From an uncultured Muribaculaceae bacterium (GTDB taxonomy: Bacteria > Bacteroidota > Bacteroidia > Bacteroidales > Muribaculaceae): a DNA stretch of 27,381 nucleotides. Positions 1-7,129 of the stretch are shown piece after piece. Each line of letters begins with the position of its first letter. Position 1 is the first letter of the stretch. The notes under the pieces were generated by a model that did not search any database, was not told where the DNA came from, and was given only the letters and a program-made list of their open reading frames with translations. The position numbers and the translations under genes were made by a program. The stretch lies in assembly GCA_910587925.1 (NCBI GenBank), contig CAJUOC010000031.1, forward strand, positions 1-27,381, in the 5' to 3' direction.

Positions 1-69
1 CCGGTAGTTCAACGGATAGAATAGAAGTTTCCTAAACTTTTGATAGGAGTTCGATTCTCCTCCGGTGTA
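1..69 (+). tRNA. tRNA-Arg (anticodon CCT), 5' end cut by window edge
   Basis: A cloverleaf can be drawn directly. The D arm is 7-10/19-22, the anticodon stem 24-28/36-40 with loop TTCCTAA, so the anticodon is CCT at 31-33 and reads AGG (Arg). The T arm is 45-49/57-61 around loop TTCGATT, and the acceptor 3' strand is CCGGTGT at 62-68 with discriminator A at 69. Only four of the seven 5' acceptor bases are inside the window, so the first three bases lie to the left. CCA is not encoded. A strong hairpin starts five bases downstream. Confidence 0.93.
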
Positions 70-73
70 CGAC

Positions 74-111
74 GCGCGAGGCGCTCACCCGGTCGGGTGA
101 GCGCCTCGCGC
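74..111 (+). terminator. Perfect 17-bp hairpin downstream of tRNA-Arg
   Basis: Arms 74-90 and 95-111 are perfectly complementary around the loop GGTC. The stem is very GC-rich and starts five bases after the tRNA, so transcript 3'-end formation is plausible. It is not followed by a T run, so it is not a classical intrinsic terminator. Its central 24 bases recur exactly at 195-218 in the same orientation. A weaker imperfect hairpin (CTCTG...CAGAG with AATT/AATT inside) follows at 111-133. The rest of 134-193 shows nothing recognisable. Confidence 0.55.
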
Positions 112-193
112 TCTGAGAATTGAAAATTCAGAGGCGTAAATCTGAATTACGGAAGGGCGATTTTGCTCCCCACGATAGTCCGCGCAGGCTATT

Positions 194-219
194 TGCGCTC
201 ACCCGGTCGGGTGAGCGCA
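194..219 (-). terminator. Hairpin just downstream of tonB, second copy of the 24-base palindrome
   Basis: Arms 194-204 and 209-219 pair around loop GGTC. The hairpin begins eight bases beyond the tonB stop codon on the minus strand, a position expected for an operon terminator. No T run follows on the minus strand. The core is identical to the hairpin at 74-111 and has the same loop orientation, although the two would serve opposite transcription directions. Confidence 0.5.
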
Positions 220-226
220 TCTGTGT

Positions 227-1036
227 TTAGCGGAAGGTGTAGGTGATGTAGGCTGTGGCGGTCGGCGGAGCGGTGGCGGCGTCGGAGCGGGTGAAGGCGC
301 GGGAACGCACCTCGCGCTCGACGGCGCGTCGCAGGGCTGCGTCGGTCGCGGCCGGCGGCTGCCCGCCGGTAAAGCTCAGCGAGGTGACGCGCCCGTTGCG
401 GTCTATCTTGACCTGCATCTTGATGGAGCCGGTGACGGTCGAGGGCACCTGCGCATAGCGGGGGATGACCCAGCCGCCGCCTACAGTACCGGTGCCCGAG
501 CCGTTGACGGCCGACGACGTGCCGTCGGGGCTGCCCGACTGTCCGGCCTGTTTGCCCTGCGAGGTGGTATTGTCGCTGCCTTTGGCTCGCTTGAAGGCAT
601 TGGCAGTAGCTGCGCTGGCGCGTCGGCGGGCTTCCTCGCGCTCCAGCTCCTCCTTGCTCGGGCCGGCCTTCTTGGGCTCCTCTTTTTTGGCCTTGACGGG
701 CGACTCGCGACGGGTGGTCGCGACGGCGGGCGCATCGGCCGCAGGGCCGGCATCGCGCACGTCATGGCCCGTGGCCGGAGCGGCCTCGGAGCGGTTTTGC
801 TGCGGCTCGGGCAACTCGGCGGGGGCGGGGTCGTGGCGGCCGGTCGACATCGGCTCGGCGACGACGTCGAAATACTGCTCGTCGTCGGGCTCGGCAAGGG
901 CTATGGAGCCGTCGCGCCGCGGCGGCCACTCCTTGTCGACGATGCCTACGCTAAGACGCACGGCGGTGAGGGTGAGCAGTATCACTATCACCGCTATGAG
1001 CGTGGATATGGCAGCTATGACCTGAGGGCGGCGCAT
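227..1036 (-). CDS. tonB: TonB/TolA-like energy transducer protein
   Basis: The 269-residue protein has one N-terminal membrane segment (about residues 6-29, after MRRPQ). A long hydrophilic linker rich in Ala, Pro, Lys and Glu follows, with a charged run around 115-150. The C-terminal domain (about 190-269) has the TonB-like pattern GSIKMQVKIDRNGRVTSLSF and ends ATAYITYTFR. TonB proteins span the periplasm and pass proton-motive energy from ExbB/ExbD to outer-membrane transporters. The ATG lies one base after the exbD stop, and the gene is last in the pdxJ-exbB-exbD-tonB order, which fits that role. The linker has no long Pro-Lys repeats, so a TolA-like role in envelope maintenance is an alternative. 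Start: the only ATG directly before the hydrophobic segment. Confidence 0.82.
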   Translation of the reverse strand: MRRPQVIAAISTLIAVIVILLTLTAVRLSVGIVDKEWPPRRDGSIALAEPDDEQYFDVVAEPMSTGRHDPAPAELPEPQQNRSEAAPATGHDVRDAGPAADAPAVATTRRESPVKAKKEEPKKAGPSKEELEREEARRRASAATANAFKRAKGSDNTTSQGKQAGQSGSPDGTSSAVNGSGTGTVGGGWVIPRYAQVPSTVTGSIKMQVKIDRNGRVTSLSFTGGQPPAATDAALRRAVEREVRSRAFTRSDAATAPPTATAYITYTFR

Positions 1037-1037
1037 A

Positions 1038-1481
1038 TCACCGGGCGGTTGCGGGGTTAGGGGCGGGCGTCGCCGCGGCGCGCGTGGCGAGCACCATACG
1101 CAGCGAGTTGGCGGCGCCGGTATTAAGCACCTCGACTACCTTGCCGTATGCCACGGCAGAGTCGGCATAGACGGCAAAGGTGGCGGTGGAGTCGGCCCGG
1201 GCTATGGCGGTAAGCGCTATGGCCAGGCTGTCGCGCGACAGGGGGGCCGGCTCAGCCTCGTCGGCGGTGGTGAGATAATAGTCGCCGGCGGCGTCGACAA
1301 ACACGCGCACCGACGGCTTCTCCGACGACTGCTCGGCTCCCTGGGGCAGGTTGACCTCAAGGGCTGTGGGGAAGATATAGGTCGATGTGACCATGAAGAA
1401 TACCAGCAGCAGGAAGATGACATCGGTCATCGATGCCATCGAGAATGCGGCCAGCATTTCGTTGGGACGACGCAGTGCCAT
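1038..1481 (-). CDS. exbD: ExbD/TolR family biopolymer transport protein
   Basis: The 147-residue protein has a short cytoplasmic N-terminus and one membrane helix with the family's single acidic residue (Asp20 in MASMTDVIFLLLVFFM), known in ExbD/TolR as the proton-path carboxylate. A periplasmic domain of about 100 residues follows (VRVFVDAAGDYYL, then FAVYADSAVAYGKVVEVLN). It forms the proton channel with ExbB. The start lies three bases after the exbB stop and the stop one base before tonB, so the three genes are surely cotranscribed. The last 15 or so residues are low-complexity Ala/Pro/Thr. Confidence 0.92.
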   Translation of the reverse strand: MALRRPNEMLAAFSMASMTDVIFLLLVFFMVTSTYIFPTALEVNLPQGAEQSSEKPSVRVFVDAAGDYYLTTADEAEPAPLSRDSLAIALTAIARADSTATFAVYADSAVAYGKVVEVLNTGAANSLRMVLATRAAATPAPNPATAR

Positions 1482-1484
1482 GGC

Positions 1485-2108
1485 TCAGAGGGCGGGCTCG
1501 TTGAGCAGATCCATAAACTCCATGGTGCGCGCCTCCATGAGCTTCATCACCTTGTTGATGCGGGCCACCAGGAAGTTGTATGCAAAGAGCGCCGCGATGC
1601 CCACGATAAGACCGGCCACAGTGGTGGTGAGGGCGGTGTAGATACCGCCGGCAAAGGTGCCTATCTGGGCGGCTGTGCCGGAGTTGGCGATGGAGTAGAA
1701 GGCCTGTACCATACCGATGACAGTGCCGAGGAATCCGAGCATTGGGGCGCCGGCAGCGGTGGTCGCCAGCCAGGGCAGCCCCTTGGAGAGAGTGGCGATC
1801 TCGAGATTGCCGGTATTCTCGATGGCGACGAGCACATCGTTCATCGGGCGGCCGATGCGGGTGATGCCCTTCTCGATGAGGCGGCCCAGCGGAGTGCGGG
1901 TGTTGCGGCAGAGATTGAGGGCGCTCTCCAGCTCACCCTGATGCACATAGTCGCGTATGCGCTTCATGAAGGTATCGTCGGTGCGCGATGCGGAGCGTAT
2001 CACTATCAGGCGCTCCACAAAGACGTATATGCATACAATTGCCAGCAGAGCCAGCGGTATCATGATCCATCCTCCTTCGAGGCAGAGATTCCAGAGCGAG
2101 GGTTGCAT
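1485..2108 (-). CDS. exbB: ExbB/TolQ/MotA-family proton channel protein
   Basis: The 207-residue protein carries the MotA/TolQ/ExbB domain. A first membrane helix lies at about 14-35 (GGWIMIPLALLAIVCIYVF). A cytoplasmic loop with the family-like RLIEKGI and LATTAAGAPMLGFLGTVIGM segments follows, then two helices at about 117-138 and 150-175. With ExbD it makes the proton-driven motor energising TonB. It starts 30 bases downstream of the pdxJ stop, so pdxJ transcription probably continues into it. The linkage pdxJ-exbB-exbD-tonB recurs in Bacteroidales (family knowledge). Confidence 0.93.
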   Translation of the reverse strand: MQPSLWNLCLEGGWIMIPLALLAIVCIYVFVERLIVIRSASRTDDTFMKRIRDYVHQGELESALNLCRNTRTPLGRLIEKGITRIGRPMNDVLVAIENTGNLEIATLSKGLPWLATTAAGAPMLGFLGTVIGMVQAFYSIANSGTAAQIGTFAGGIYTALTTTVAGLIVGIAALFAYNFLVARINKVMKLMEARTMEFMDLLNEPAL

Positions 2109-2138
2109 GTGTGTGTCGGTGGGTGATAAGGGGTGGGG

Positions 2139-2873
2139 TTAGTTGTTGAGAGCTTGCTTGTAGCGGCGGATGGTTTCCTCCAGGCCCAGGTAGAGTGCGT
2201 CGCAGATGAGGGCGTGGCCTATCGACACCTCGTGGAGCCAGGGCAGGCTGCGGCGGAAGTACTCGAGATTGTCGAGGTTGAGGTCGTGGCCGGCGTTGAC
2301 GCCCAGGCCGAGGCTACGGGCGGTGCGGCTGGCCTCGACAAAGGGGGCGACAGCCGCGGAGGGGTCGGCGGCATAGGCATCGGCATAGGGCTTGGTGTAC
2401 AGCTCGATGCGGTCGGTGCCGGTAGCGGCGGCCGCGCGGATGTTGTCGGGGTCGGTGCCGACAAATATCGACGGGCGTATACCGCCGGCCTTGAGCCGCT
2501 CGACCACCGAGGTGAGGAAGTCGAGATTGGCGGCCACATCCCAGCCGGCCGAGGAAGTGAGGGCGTCGGCGGCATCGGGCACGAGCGTCACCTGCTCGGG
2601 GCGGGTGCGCAGCACCAGGTCGAGGAAGTCTTCCGACGGATAACCCTCGATATTGAACTCCACGCGCACCAGCGGCCGCAGCACGGCCACATCGGCGCGG
2701 CGTATGTGGCGCTCGTCGGGGCGGGGATGCACCGTGATACCATCGGCGCCGAAGCGCTGGCAGTCGACGGCGACATCGGCCACGCTGGGGCGGTCTTCGC
2801 CGCGCGAGTTGCGCAGGGTGGCTATTTTGTTGATATTTACACTCAGGCGGGTGTCGGGTTTGGTCTTGCTCAC
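2139..2873 (-). CDS. pdxJ: Pyridoxine 5'-phosphate synthase PdxJ
   Basis: PdxJ condenses 1-deoxy-D-xylulose 5-phosphate with 3-amino-2-oxopropyl phosphate to pyridoxine 5'-phosphate, the last ring-forming step of the DXP-dependent vitamin B6 route. Visible family segments are LSVNINKIATLRNSRG (10-25), DGITVHPRPDERHIRRAD (44-61, with two conserved His), VEFNIEGYPS (71-80), IELYTKPYA, GLGVNAGHDLNL and VSIGHALICDALYLG. The frame stays open far upstream, to an ATG-initiated 343-residue reading, but the extension is AT-rich leader and antisense sequence. I place the start at a GTG at 2873, nine codons before LSVNINK. That gives 244 residues, close to the usual 235-245. A terminator-like hairpin lies 16 bases upstream of this start. 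Confidence 0.93.
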   Translation of the reverse strand: MSKTKPDTRLSVNINKIATLRNSRGEDRPSVADVAVDCQRFGADGITVHPRPDERHIRRADVAVLRPLVRVEFNIEGYPSEDFLDLVLRTRPEQVTLVPDAADALTSSAGWDVAANLDFLTSVVERLKAGGIRPSIFVGTDPDNIRAAAATGTDRIELYTKPYADAYAADPSAAVAPFVEASRTARSLGLGVNAGHDLNLDNLEYFRRSLPWLHEVSIGHALICDALYLGLEETIRRYKQALNN

Positions 2874-2888
2874 TTTTCCAAAAAATCT

Positions 2889-2918
2889 AAAAAACCCCGG
2901 AGGATGTCGGGATTTTTT
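2889..2918 (-). promoter_or_regulatory. Terminator-shaped hairpin in the pdxJ leader (candidate attenuator)
   Basis: On the minus strand, AAAAAATCCCG (2918-2908) pairs with CGGGGTTTTTT (2899-2889) around an eight-base loop, an 11-bp stem with one T-G wobble that ends in six T. It lies between the candidate pdxJ -7 box (2945-2952) and the pdxJ GTG (2873). It is also terminator-shaped on the plus strand (seven T at 2913-2919), where no upstream gene needs terminating. No antiterminator partner is obvious, and no known riboswitch was recognised. Confidence 0.5.
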
Positions 2919-2920
2919 TA

Positions 2921-2928
2921 TATATTTG
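2921..2928 (+). promoter_or_regulatory. Candidate -7 box for the nadK operon
   Basis: TATATTTG matches the Bacteroidetes sigma consensus TAnnTTTG and lies 39 bases before the first ATG at 2968. No good TTG -33 element is seen at the expected 19-21 bases upstream. It sits next to the opposing pdxJ box. Confidence 0.45.
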
Positions 2929-2944
2929 TAATTGTAATCGACTA

Positions 2945-2952
2945 CAAAAGTA
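2945..2952 (-). promoter_or_regulatory. Candidate -7 box for pdxJ, inside an inverted repeat
   Basis: The minus-strand sequence TACTTTTG matches TAnnTTTG. It lies within a perfect inverted repeat, GACTAC-AAAA-GTAGTC (2940-2955), which could be an operator or chance. The predicted start near 2939 gives a leader of about 65 bases carrying the hairpin at 2889-2918. No clear -33 TTG is seen. Confidence 0.4.
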
Positions 2953-2967
2953 GTCAGAAAATGCCAC

Positions 2968-3327
2968 ATGACGAAAGATTTGCCCTTAAAAGACGATTTT
3001 TTTTGCACCGTCGGCGACCTGTTCCCGCCCATGGCAGACACCTCTCTGCTGCGGGTGGAGTGCACCCCGGCGATGTACTCAGCCTCGCTCATCGCGCGGG
3101 CTGTCGAGGACTGCGACGCCCGGCTGCTCAATCTCAACGTCACCGGCATGTCGGCCACCGAGCCCCGCATGAGTGTGCTGCTGCGTGTGAGCCACCGCGA
3201 CCCCGAGCGTGTGTCGCGCTCGCTTGAGCGCTATGGCTTCAGCGTGGCCGACGCCCGCGGCGACGACAGCGCCGACGAGCGTCTGCGCAGCAACTACGAC
3301 CACCTGATGCACCTCCTCGACCTCTGA
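2968..3327 (+). CDS. Small ACT-like protein, apparent CBS-less remnant of the nadK-linked CBS protein
   Basis: This is a 119-residue soluble protein. Residues about 27-119 resemble the C-terminal ACT-like part of the CBS-domain protein usually encoded just before nadK in Bacteroidales, from memory of that family: LLRVECTPAMYSASLIARAVEDC, then LLNLNVTG, then a terminal helix RLRSNYDHLMHLLDL. The paired CBS domains that normally precede this part are absent, and no reading frame upstream encodes them, since the upstream sequence is the divergent promoter. The first 26 residues are unlike either domain. It probably binds a small ligand or partner; the function is unknown. It lies 26 bases before nadK in the same direction. 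An out-of-frame ATG at 2961 was not used. Confidence 0.75.
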   Translation: MTKDLPLKDDFFCTVGDLFPPMADTSLLRVECTPAMYSASLIARAVEDCDARLLNLNVTGMSATEPRMSVLLRVSHRDPERVSRSLERYGFSVADARGDDSADERLRSNYDHLMHLLDL

Positions 3328-3353
3328 CCAGCCACCGTAACACCATACCGCCC

Positions 3354-4208
3354 ATGCACTTTGCCATCTACGGCTCGCGACATCAAGACGAGTTTATCGG
3401 CGCCATCGCCGACTTCCTCCGCGGACTGGCACGCGACGGCCACACCGCCGTGATGCACACCAAGCTGTACCGCTACCTGCTCCACTGCGCTCCCGGAGCG
3501 CTCGAGTGTGTGCGCCGCGTCACCGACGGCGACGACTTCACCGCCGACTATGCCGTGAGTCTCGGCGGCGACGGCACTTTTCTGCGCACTGCGGCATGGA
3601 TTGGCGACAAGGAGATACCCGTGATAGGCGTCAACACCGGCCACCTGGGATTCCTGGCATCGCTCGGGGCCGCCGACCTGCCCTCGCTGGCCCGGCTGCT
3701 CGCCGCGGGCGATTTCGCTCTGGAGCGGCGCAGCATCGTGAGCGTCGGCGCCCCGGGGCTGACGGGCTGGCCCTACGCCGTCAACGAGGTGACCGTGACC
3801 CGCGCCGAGAGCGCATCGATGCTCCACGTAAGGGTCACCATCGACTCCATCCCGCTGGCCGACTACCGCGCCGACGGCCTCATCGTATCCACCCCGACCG
3901 GCTCCACGGCATACAATCTCTCGGTGGGCGGCCCCATCGTGCAGCCCTCGGCGCCGGTGCTGGTGCTGTCGCCCATCGCCGCCCACTCGCTGAGCATGCG
4001 ACCGCTGGTGGTGGCCGACACCTCGCGGCTGTCGCTGCGCTGCTCAGGCCGCGGCACCACCATGCGCCTGAGCCTCGACGGCCGCGCCGTGCAGCTGCCC
4101 ATGGGCACCACAGTCACCATCGAGCGGGCGCCATTCGCGCTGCTGGCCGTACAAGCCGCCGGCCACAATTTCGCCGACACCCTGCGGAGCAAGCTGCAAT
4201 GGGGCTGA
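3354..4208 (+). CDS. nadK: NAD kinase
   Basis: NadK phosphorylates NAD+ to NADP+ with ATP or polyphosphate in the cytoplasm. The 284-residue protein shows the GGDGT motif (71-75, catalytic Asp73), VNTGHLGFLAS (93-103), the NE motif (144-145, in YAVNEVTVTR), the glycine-rich TGSTAY (182-187) and the segment LSPIAAHSLSMRPLV. Length is normal. It follows the ACT-like gene by 26 bases, and its last ten bases overlap the next gene, which argues for translational coupling. The nadK-pdxJ divergent arrangement is common in Bacteroidales. Confidence 0.95.
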   Translation: MHFAIYGSRHQDEFIGAIADFLRGLARDGHTAVMHTKLYRYLLHCAPGALECVRRVTDGDDFTADYAVSLGGDGTFLRTAAWIGDKEIPVIGVNTGHLGFLASLGAADLPSLARLLAAGDFALERRSIVSVGAPGLTGWPYAVNEVTVTRAESASMLHVRVTIDSIPLADYRADGLIVSTPTGSTAYNLSVGGPIVQPSAPVLVLSPIAAHSLSMRPLVVADTSRLSLRCSGRGTTMRLSLDGRAVQLPMGTTVTIERAPFALLAVQAAGHNFADTLRSKLQWG

Positions 4209-4930
4209 GGGCCGCCACTGTCATCGACTATCCCGGCCTTGGCCCCGTCGAGCTGCGGCCGCTGGCGACGGCCGTGCGGTTTACCGCCCGACGCCGCGCC
4301 GACCGCTACACCCTCACCGTACCGGCCCGCGCCACCGCCGCCGACATCACCGACGCCCTGCGGCGCATGTCCCCGCGCCTGGCCGCCCTGCCCCGGCCGG
4401 CCATCCACACATATCCCGCCGGATACACATTCAGCGCGCCCGGCTGGGCGGCTACGGTCGCTGCCGACCCCGCCGTGGCCGCCGGCAAGCTGCGTATGCG
4501 GCGCGCAACCTCCGACACCGATGGCTCCCTGCTCTATACCATCGCCGTCTCCCCCGAGACCCTGGCTACCCCTGCCGCAGCGCCGGCCATAGCCAAGGCA
4601 CTGTGCGCCGCCGCCCACGCATATACCGCCGCCGCGCTCATTCCCGACGCCCGCGCTATAGCCGCCGGGCTGGGCGCCCGCCCCTCGGGCTGGAGCGTAT
4701 CGCGGGGCGCCGGGCGGCTCGGATTCTGTACGGCCGCGGGGCGCATAGCCCTGAGCGAGCGCGTGGCCATGCTGCCCGTGGAGCTGCGCCGCTACATCAT
4801 CACCCACGAGCTCGCCCATCTGACCCACTTCGACCACTCACCCGATTTCCACACACTATGGCGCCGCTACCTCGGCTGCGACCCGGCCGGGCTGCGCCCC
4901 ATCCTACGTAAATTCAAATGGCCTGTATGA
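4199..4930 (+). CDS. YgjP/SprT-like zinc metalloprotease family protein (DUF45)
   Basis: The 243-residue cytoplasmic protein has the YgjP-type C-terminal signature: GRIALSERVAMLP, then HELAH at 203-207 with a downstream His213 in FDHSPDF, giving the HExxH plus His zinc site. The N-terminal half is an Ala-rich beta domain of the kind seen in this family. The reading frame continues upstream for 231 codons, but that part only shadows nadK. The ATG at 4199 overlaps the nadK end by ten bases and gives a normal family length. E. coli YgjP has been linked to UTP hydrolysis, but the real role of most members is not settled. The stop overlaps the next gene as ATGA. Confidence 0.85.
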   Translation: MGLRAATVIDYPGLGPVELRPLATAVRFTARRRADRYTLTVPARATAADITDALRRMSPRLAALPRPAIHTYPAGYTFSAPGWAATVAADPAVAAGKLRMRRATSDTDGSLLYTIAVSPETLATPAAAPAIAKALCAAAHAYTAAALIPDARAIAAGLGARPSGWSVSRGAGRLGFCTAAGRIALSERVAMLPVELRRYIITHELAHLTHFDHSPDFHTLWRRYLGCDPAGLRPILRKFKWPV

Positions 4931-5664
4931 AAACACACACCACCACCTCTTCCTCCACCTCCCTACCCGCAATCTTTGTGCTGCACGTGGCGGCCGACAC
5001 CGCCCGCGCCGCCCACATCGACGGCATGATGGCCCGCATGGACCTGCCCTTTGAGTATATCCTCGCCGGCGACAAGGCCGACCTGTCGCGCAGCGTGCTC
5101 ACCGAGTATTTCGGCGGCCCTATGGCCAGAGTGAGCGGCGCCACCTCCTGCGCATACAAGCATCTGCTCGCCTGCCGCGAGATACTGGAGCGCGGCCTGC
5201 CCGGCGCCCTGGTACTCGAGGACGACGCCATACTTTTCAAAAAATTCCCCGCGCTGCTCGGCTCGGCCCTCGCCGAGCTGGAGGCCAAAGACCCCTCGCG
5301 CGCTGCCCTCATATCCTTTGAGGACACACGGCTGCGCTTTGTGCCCCGCAGCGAGCGCTGCCGCGGCCGGGTGCTCTATCCCGGCGACCGCGACCGCTTT
5401 GCAGGCATCTACTACATCAATGCGGCCGCCGCGCGGCTCATACTCGACCGCTCGCGCGATGAAAAGATGTCGATGCCGATCGACATCTTCCACTGCTGCC
5501 TGCTCGAGCGCGGGCTGCTCGACTACTGGTGGACCCACCCCTGCGGCGCCACACAGGGCAGCCACAACGGCGCCTTTGCCAGCGCCCTGTCGCACGACCG
5601 CGCCGCAGCCATCGTGTGGAGGCTGCGGCGCGGGTATCGCAAGCTGCTTTACTGGCTGCGCTGA
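4927..5664 (+). CDS. Glycosyltransferase family 25 (LPS-type)
   Basis: The 245-residue protein has the GT25 layout: IFVLHVAAD near the N-terminus, GATSCAYKHLLACREIL (71-87), the LEDD metal-binding acidic motif (97-100), then FAGIYYINAAAARLIL (158-173) and MPIDIF (183-188). GT25 enzymes add galactose or related sugars to LPS or capsule precursors. No signal peptide is seen; a basic, aromatic C-terminus (RRGYRKLLYWLR) could contact the membrane. I chose the ATG at 4927 because it overlaps the preceding stop as ATGA; an in-frame ATG at 4918 would add three residues. The gene ends three bases from the convergent amylase stop, leaving no room for a separate terminator. Donor and acceptor cannot be read from sequence. 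Confidence 0.85.
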   Translation: MKTHTTTSSSTSLPAIFVLHVAADTARAAHIDGMMARMDLPFEYILAGDKADLSRSVLTEYFGGPMARVSGATSCAYKHLLACREILERGLPGALVLEDDAILFKKFPALLGSALAELEAKDPSRAALISFEDTRLRFVPRSERCRGRVLYPGDRDRFAGIYYINAAAARLILDRSRDEKMSMPIDIFHCCLLERGLLDYWWTHPCGATQGSHNGAFASALSHDRAAAIVWRLRRGYRKLLYWLR

Positions 5665-5667
5665 CGC

Positions 5668-7071
5668 TCAGCGGTAGAGTATGTAAGTGCCCAGCGGCGC
5701 GAGGCGTCCGCTCAGCTCGCCCTTGGCGACCTTGAAATCGCGGCCGCTCACAGCGTCGCGGTAAGTGCCGTCGGGCAGGTCGGTGGGCATCTTCACCTTG
5801 AGGTCGCGGTCGCTGAAATTGACCAGCGCGGCACCGTCGGCGCCTCGGCATATCTCGACCACGCGGCCATCGGCGGCGCTCACAAGGCGCTCGGCGCGGC
5901 CGTGCATGGCACGGCGGAAACGGTTGGCCGCAGCCACCTCGGGATGCTTGAATTCATCGTTGCCGCGGGCGCCGATGCGGTTGTTGCCCCAGTAATTCTC
6001 GCGCGTGCTGCCCATGGGGCGGCTGAAAAAGAGCGGGCGGCCGTGCTGGCGCGCGGTCAGAAACACATAGCCGGCGCGCATCTGCCCGTCGGTCATGTCG
6101 GCCGACTCATGCTGGTTGCAGTATGTATCGTGGCTCTCGACCCAGGTCACGAGACGGTCGGGCGACACGGGGTGCTCCCAGTCGGTGAGCAGACGGTCGG
6201 GCGCGGCGCCCTTGCGCAGAGCCTCACGCAGGGCGTGGCCGTAGGCGCTGGCGGTCTGGTCGATATACTCGGCATATCCCACTTCGTTGACATTGCGGTC
6301 CTGAAGCACCTCGCCATAGATATAGAGGCTGTCGGGCATCAGCAGCGACAGACCCTTCACGCCCTCGCGGCCGGTGAATATGGGCCAGAAGTTGTTGCGG
6401 GGCGAGCGCGGGTCGCGCGGCTCGTCGGGCAGACCGATGTGCTTGGCCGTATCGTAGCGGAATCCGCGGGCGCCCAGGTTGATGAGGTCGTTGACATACT
6501 GGAGATAGTAATACTGGAAGTCGGGATTCTCGGTATTGACGTCGGGCAGGCCGCCCATCTCGCCGGTGGTGCACTGCAGGCGGTCGTTGTAGTCGGTGAT
6601 GGGCGTGAAGCCGGCGGCGTGGAAGAGATTTTCGTGGCCGCCCACGGCAGCGTCGAGGTCGGGAAGCACGGCCGTGTGGTCGACAGCGGTGTGATTGGGC
6701 AGCACATCGACCAGCACACGCACACCATACTTGTATGCGCTGTCACACATGGCCTTGAAATCGTCGCGGTCGCCCAGCATATAGTTGCCGATCTTCCAGT
6801 CGGTGGGCTGATAGTAATAATACCACTTGCCCATCACGGAGTCGCCCGGCTGGCTGTAGAGCGCCATGCCGCCGCCGTCGCCCACATAGCAGCGCTGCAC
6901 CGGTGAGGTCTGCACGAAAGCATAGCCCGCATCGGCGATATCCTTCATATTGGCGGCGATAGTGTCGAGGCTCCAGCTCCAGGCGTGGAGTATGCTCTCG
7001 TCTTCGGTGGGAGCCTGAGCTGCGGCAGGCATAGCCACGGCCGCGAGCATCAGCAGGGGTGTGAATTTCAT
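5668..7071 (-). CDS. Secreted GH13 alpha-amylase
   Basis: The 467-residue protein begins with a signal peptide (MKFTPLLMLAAVAMPAAAQA, likely cut after residue 20). Catalytic (beta/alpha)8 regions are visible: DVLPNH (122-127), GFRYDTAKH with nucleophile Asp207, IYGEVL with acid/base Glu254, and VESHDT with His314 and Asp315. A small C-terminal beta domain follows. It should hydrolyse alpha-1,4-glucans in the periplasm or outside the cell. An in-frame ATG ten codons upstream would put extra residues before the signal peptide, so 7071 is preferred. It stands alone, without SusC/SusD neighbours, so it is not in an obvious starch locus. A -7 box lies 28 bases upstream. Confidence 0.93.
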   Translation of the reverse strand: MKFTPLLMLAAVAMPAAAQAPTEDESILHAWSWSLDTIAANMKDIADAGYAFVQTSPVQRCYVGDGGGMALYSQPGDSVMGKWYYYYQPTDWKIGNYMLGDRDDFKAMCDSAYKYGVRVLVDVLPNHTAVDHTAVLPDLDAAVGGHENLFHAAGFTPITDYNDRLQCTTGEMGGLPDVNTENPDFQYYYLQYVNDLINLGARGFRYDTAKHIGLPDEPRDPRSPRNNFWPIFTGREGVKGLSLLMPDSLYIYGEVLQDRNVNEVGYAEYIDQTASAYGHALREALRKGAAPDRLLTDWEHPVSPDRLVTWVESHDTYCNQHESADMTDGQMRAGYVFLTARQHGRPLFFSRPMGSTRENYWGNNRIGARGNDEFKHPEVAAANRFRRAMHGRAERLVSAADGRVVEICRGADGAALVNFSDRDLKVKMPTDLPDGTYRDAVSGRDFKVAKGELSGRLAPLGTYILYR

Positions 7072-7098
7072 AATGTCGGTATTTGTGATAAGTAGTTG

Positions 7099-7106
7099 CA
7101 AAGATA
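7099..7106 (-). promoter_or_regulatory. Candidate -7 box for the amylase gene
   Basis: The minus-strand sequence TATCTTTG matches TAnnTTTG and lies 28 bases before the amylase ATG. Directly upstream is an inverted repeat, CACAA-TTAT-TTGTG (7107-7120), at a place where a regulator could act. No clear -33 TTG. Confidence 0.5.
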
Positions 7107-7129
7107 CACAATTATTTGTGAAATATTAG

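Noticed and set aside
1..226. Integration site of a mobile element at tRNA-Arg
   Set aside because: No integrase gene, no repeat of the tRNA 3' end and no phage genes in the window.
2874..3170. N-terminal extension of PdxJ to an ATG at 3170
   Set aside because: It would run through the divergent promoter and antisense to the ACT-like gene; the family starts near the GTG at 2873.
3506..4198. Upstream extension of the YgjP-type gene through nadK
   Set aside because: The extra 231 codons are Arg/His-rich and only read nadK in another frame; the ATG at 4199 gives a normal length.
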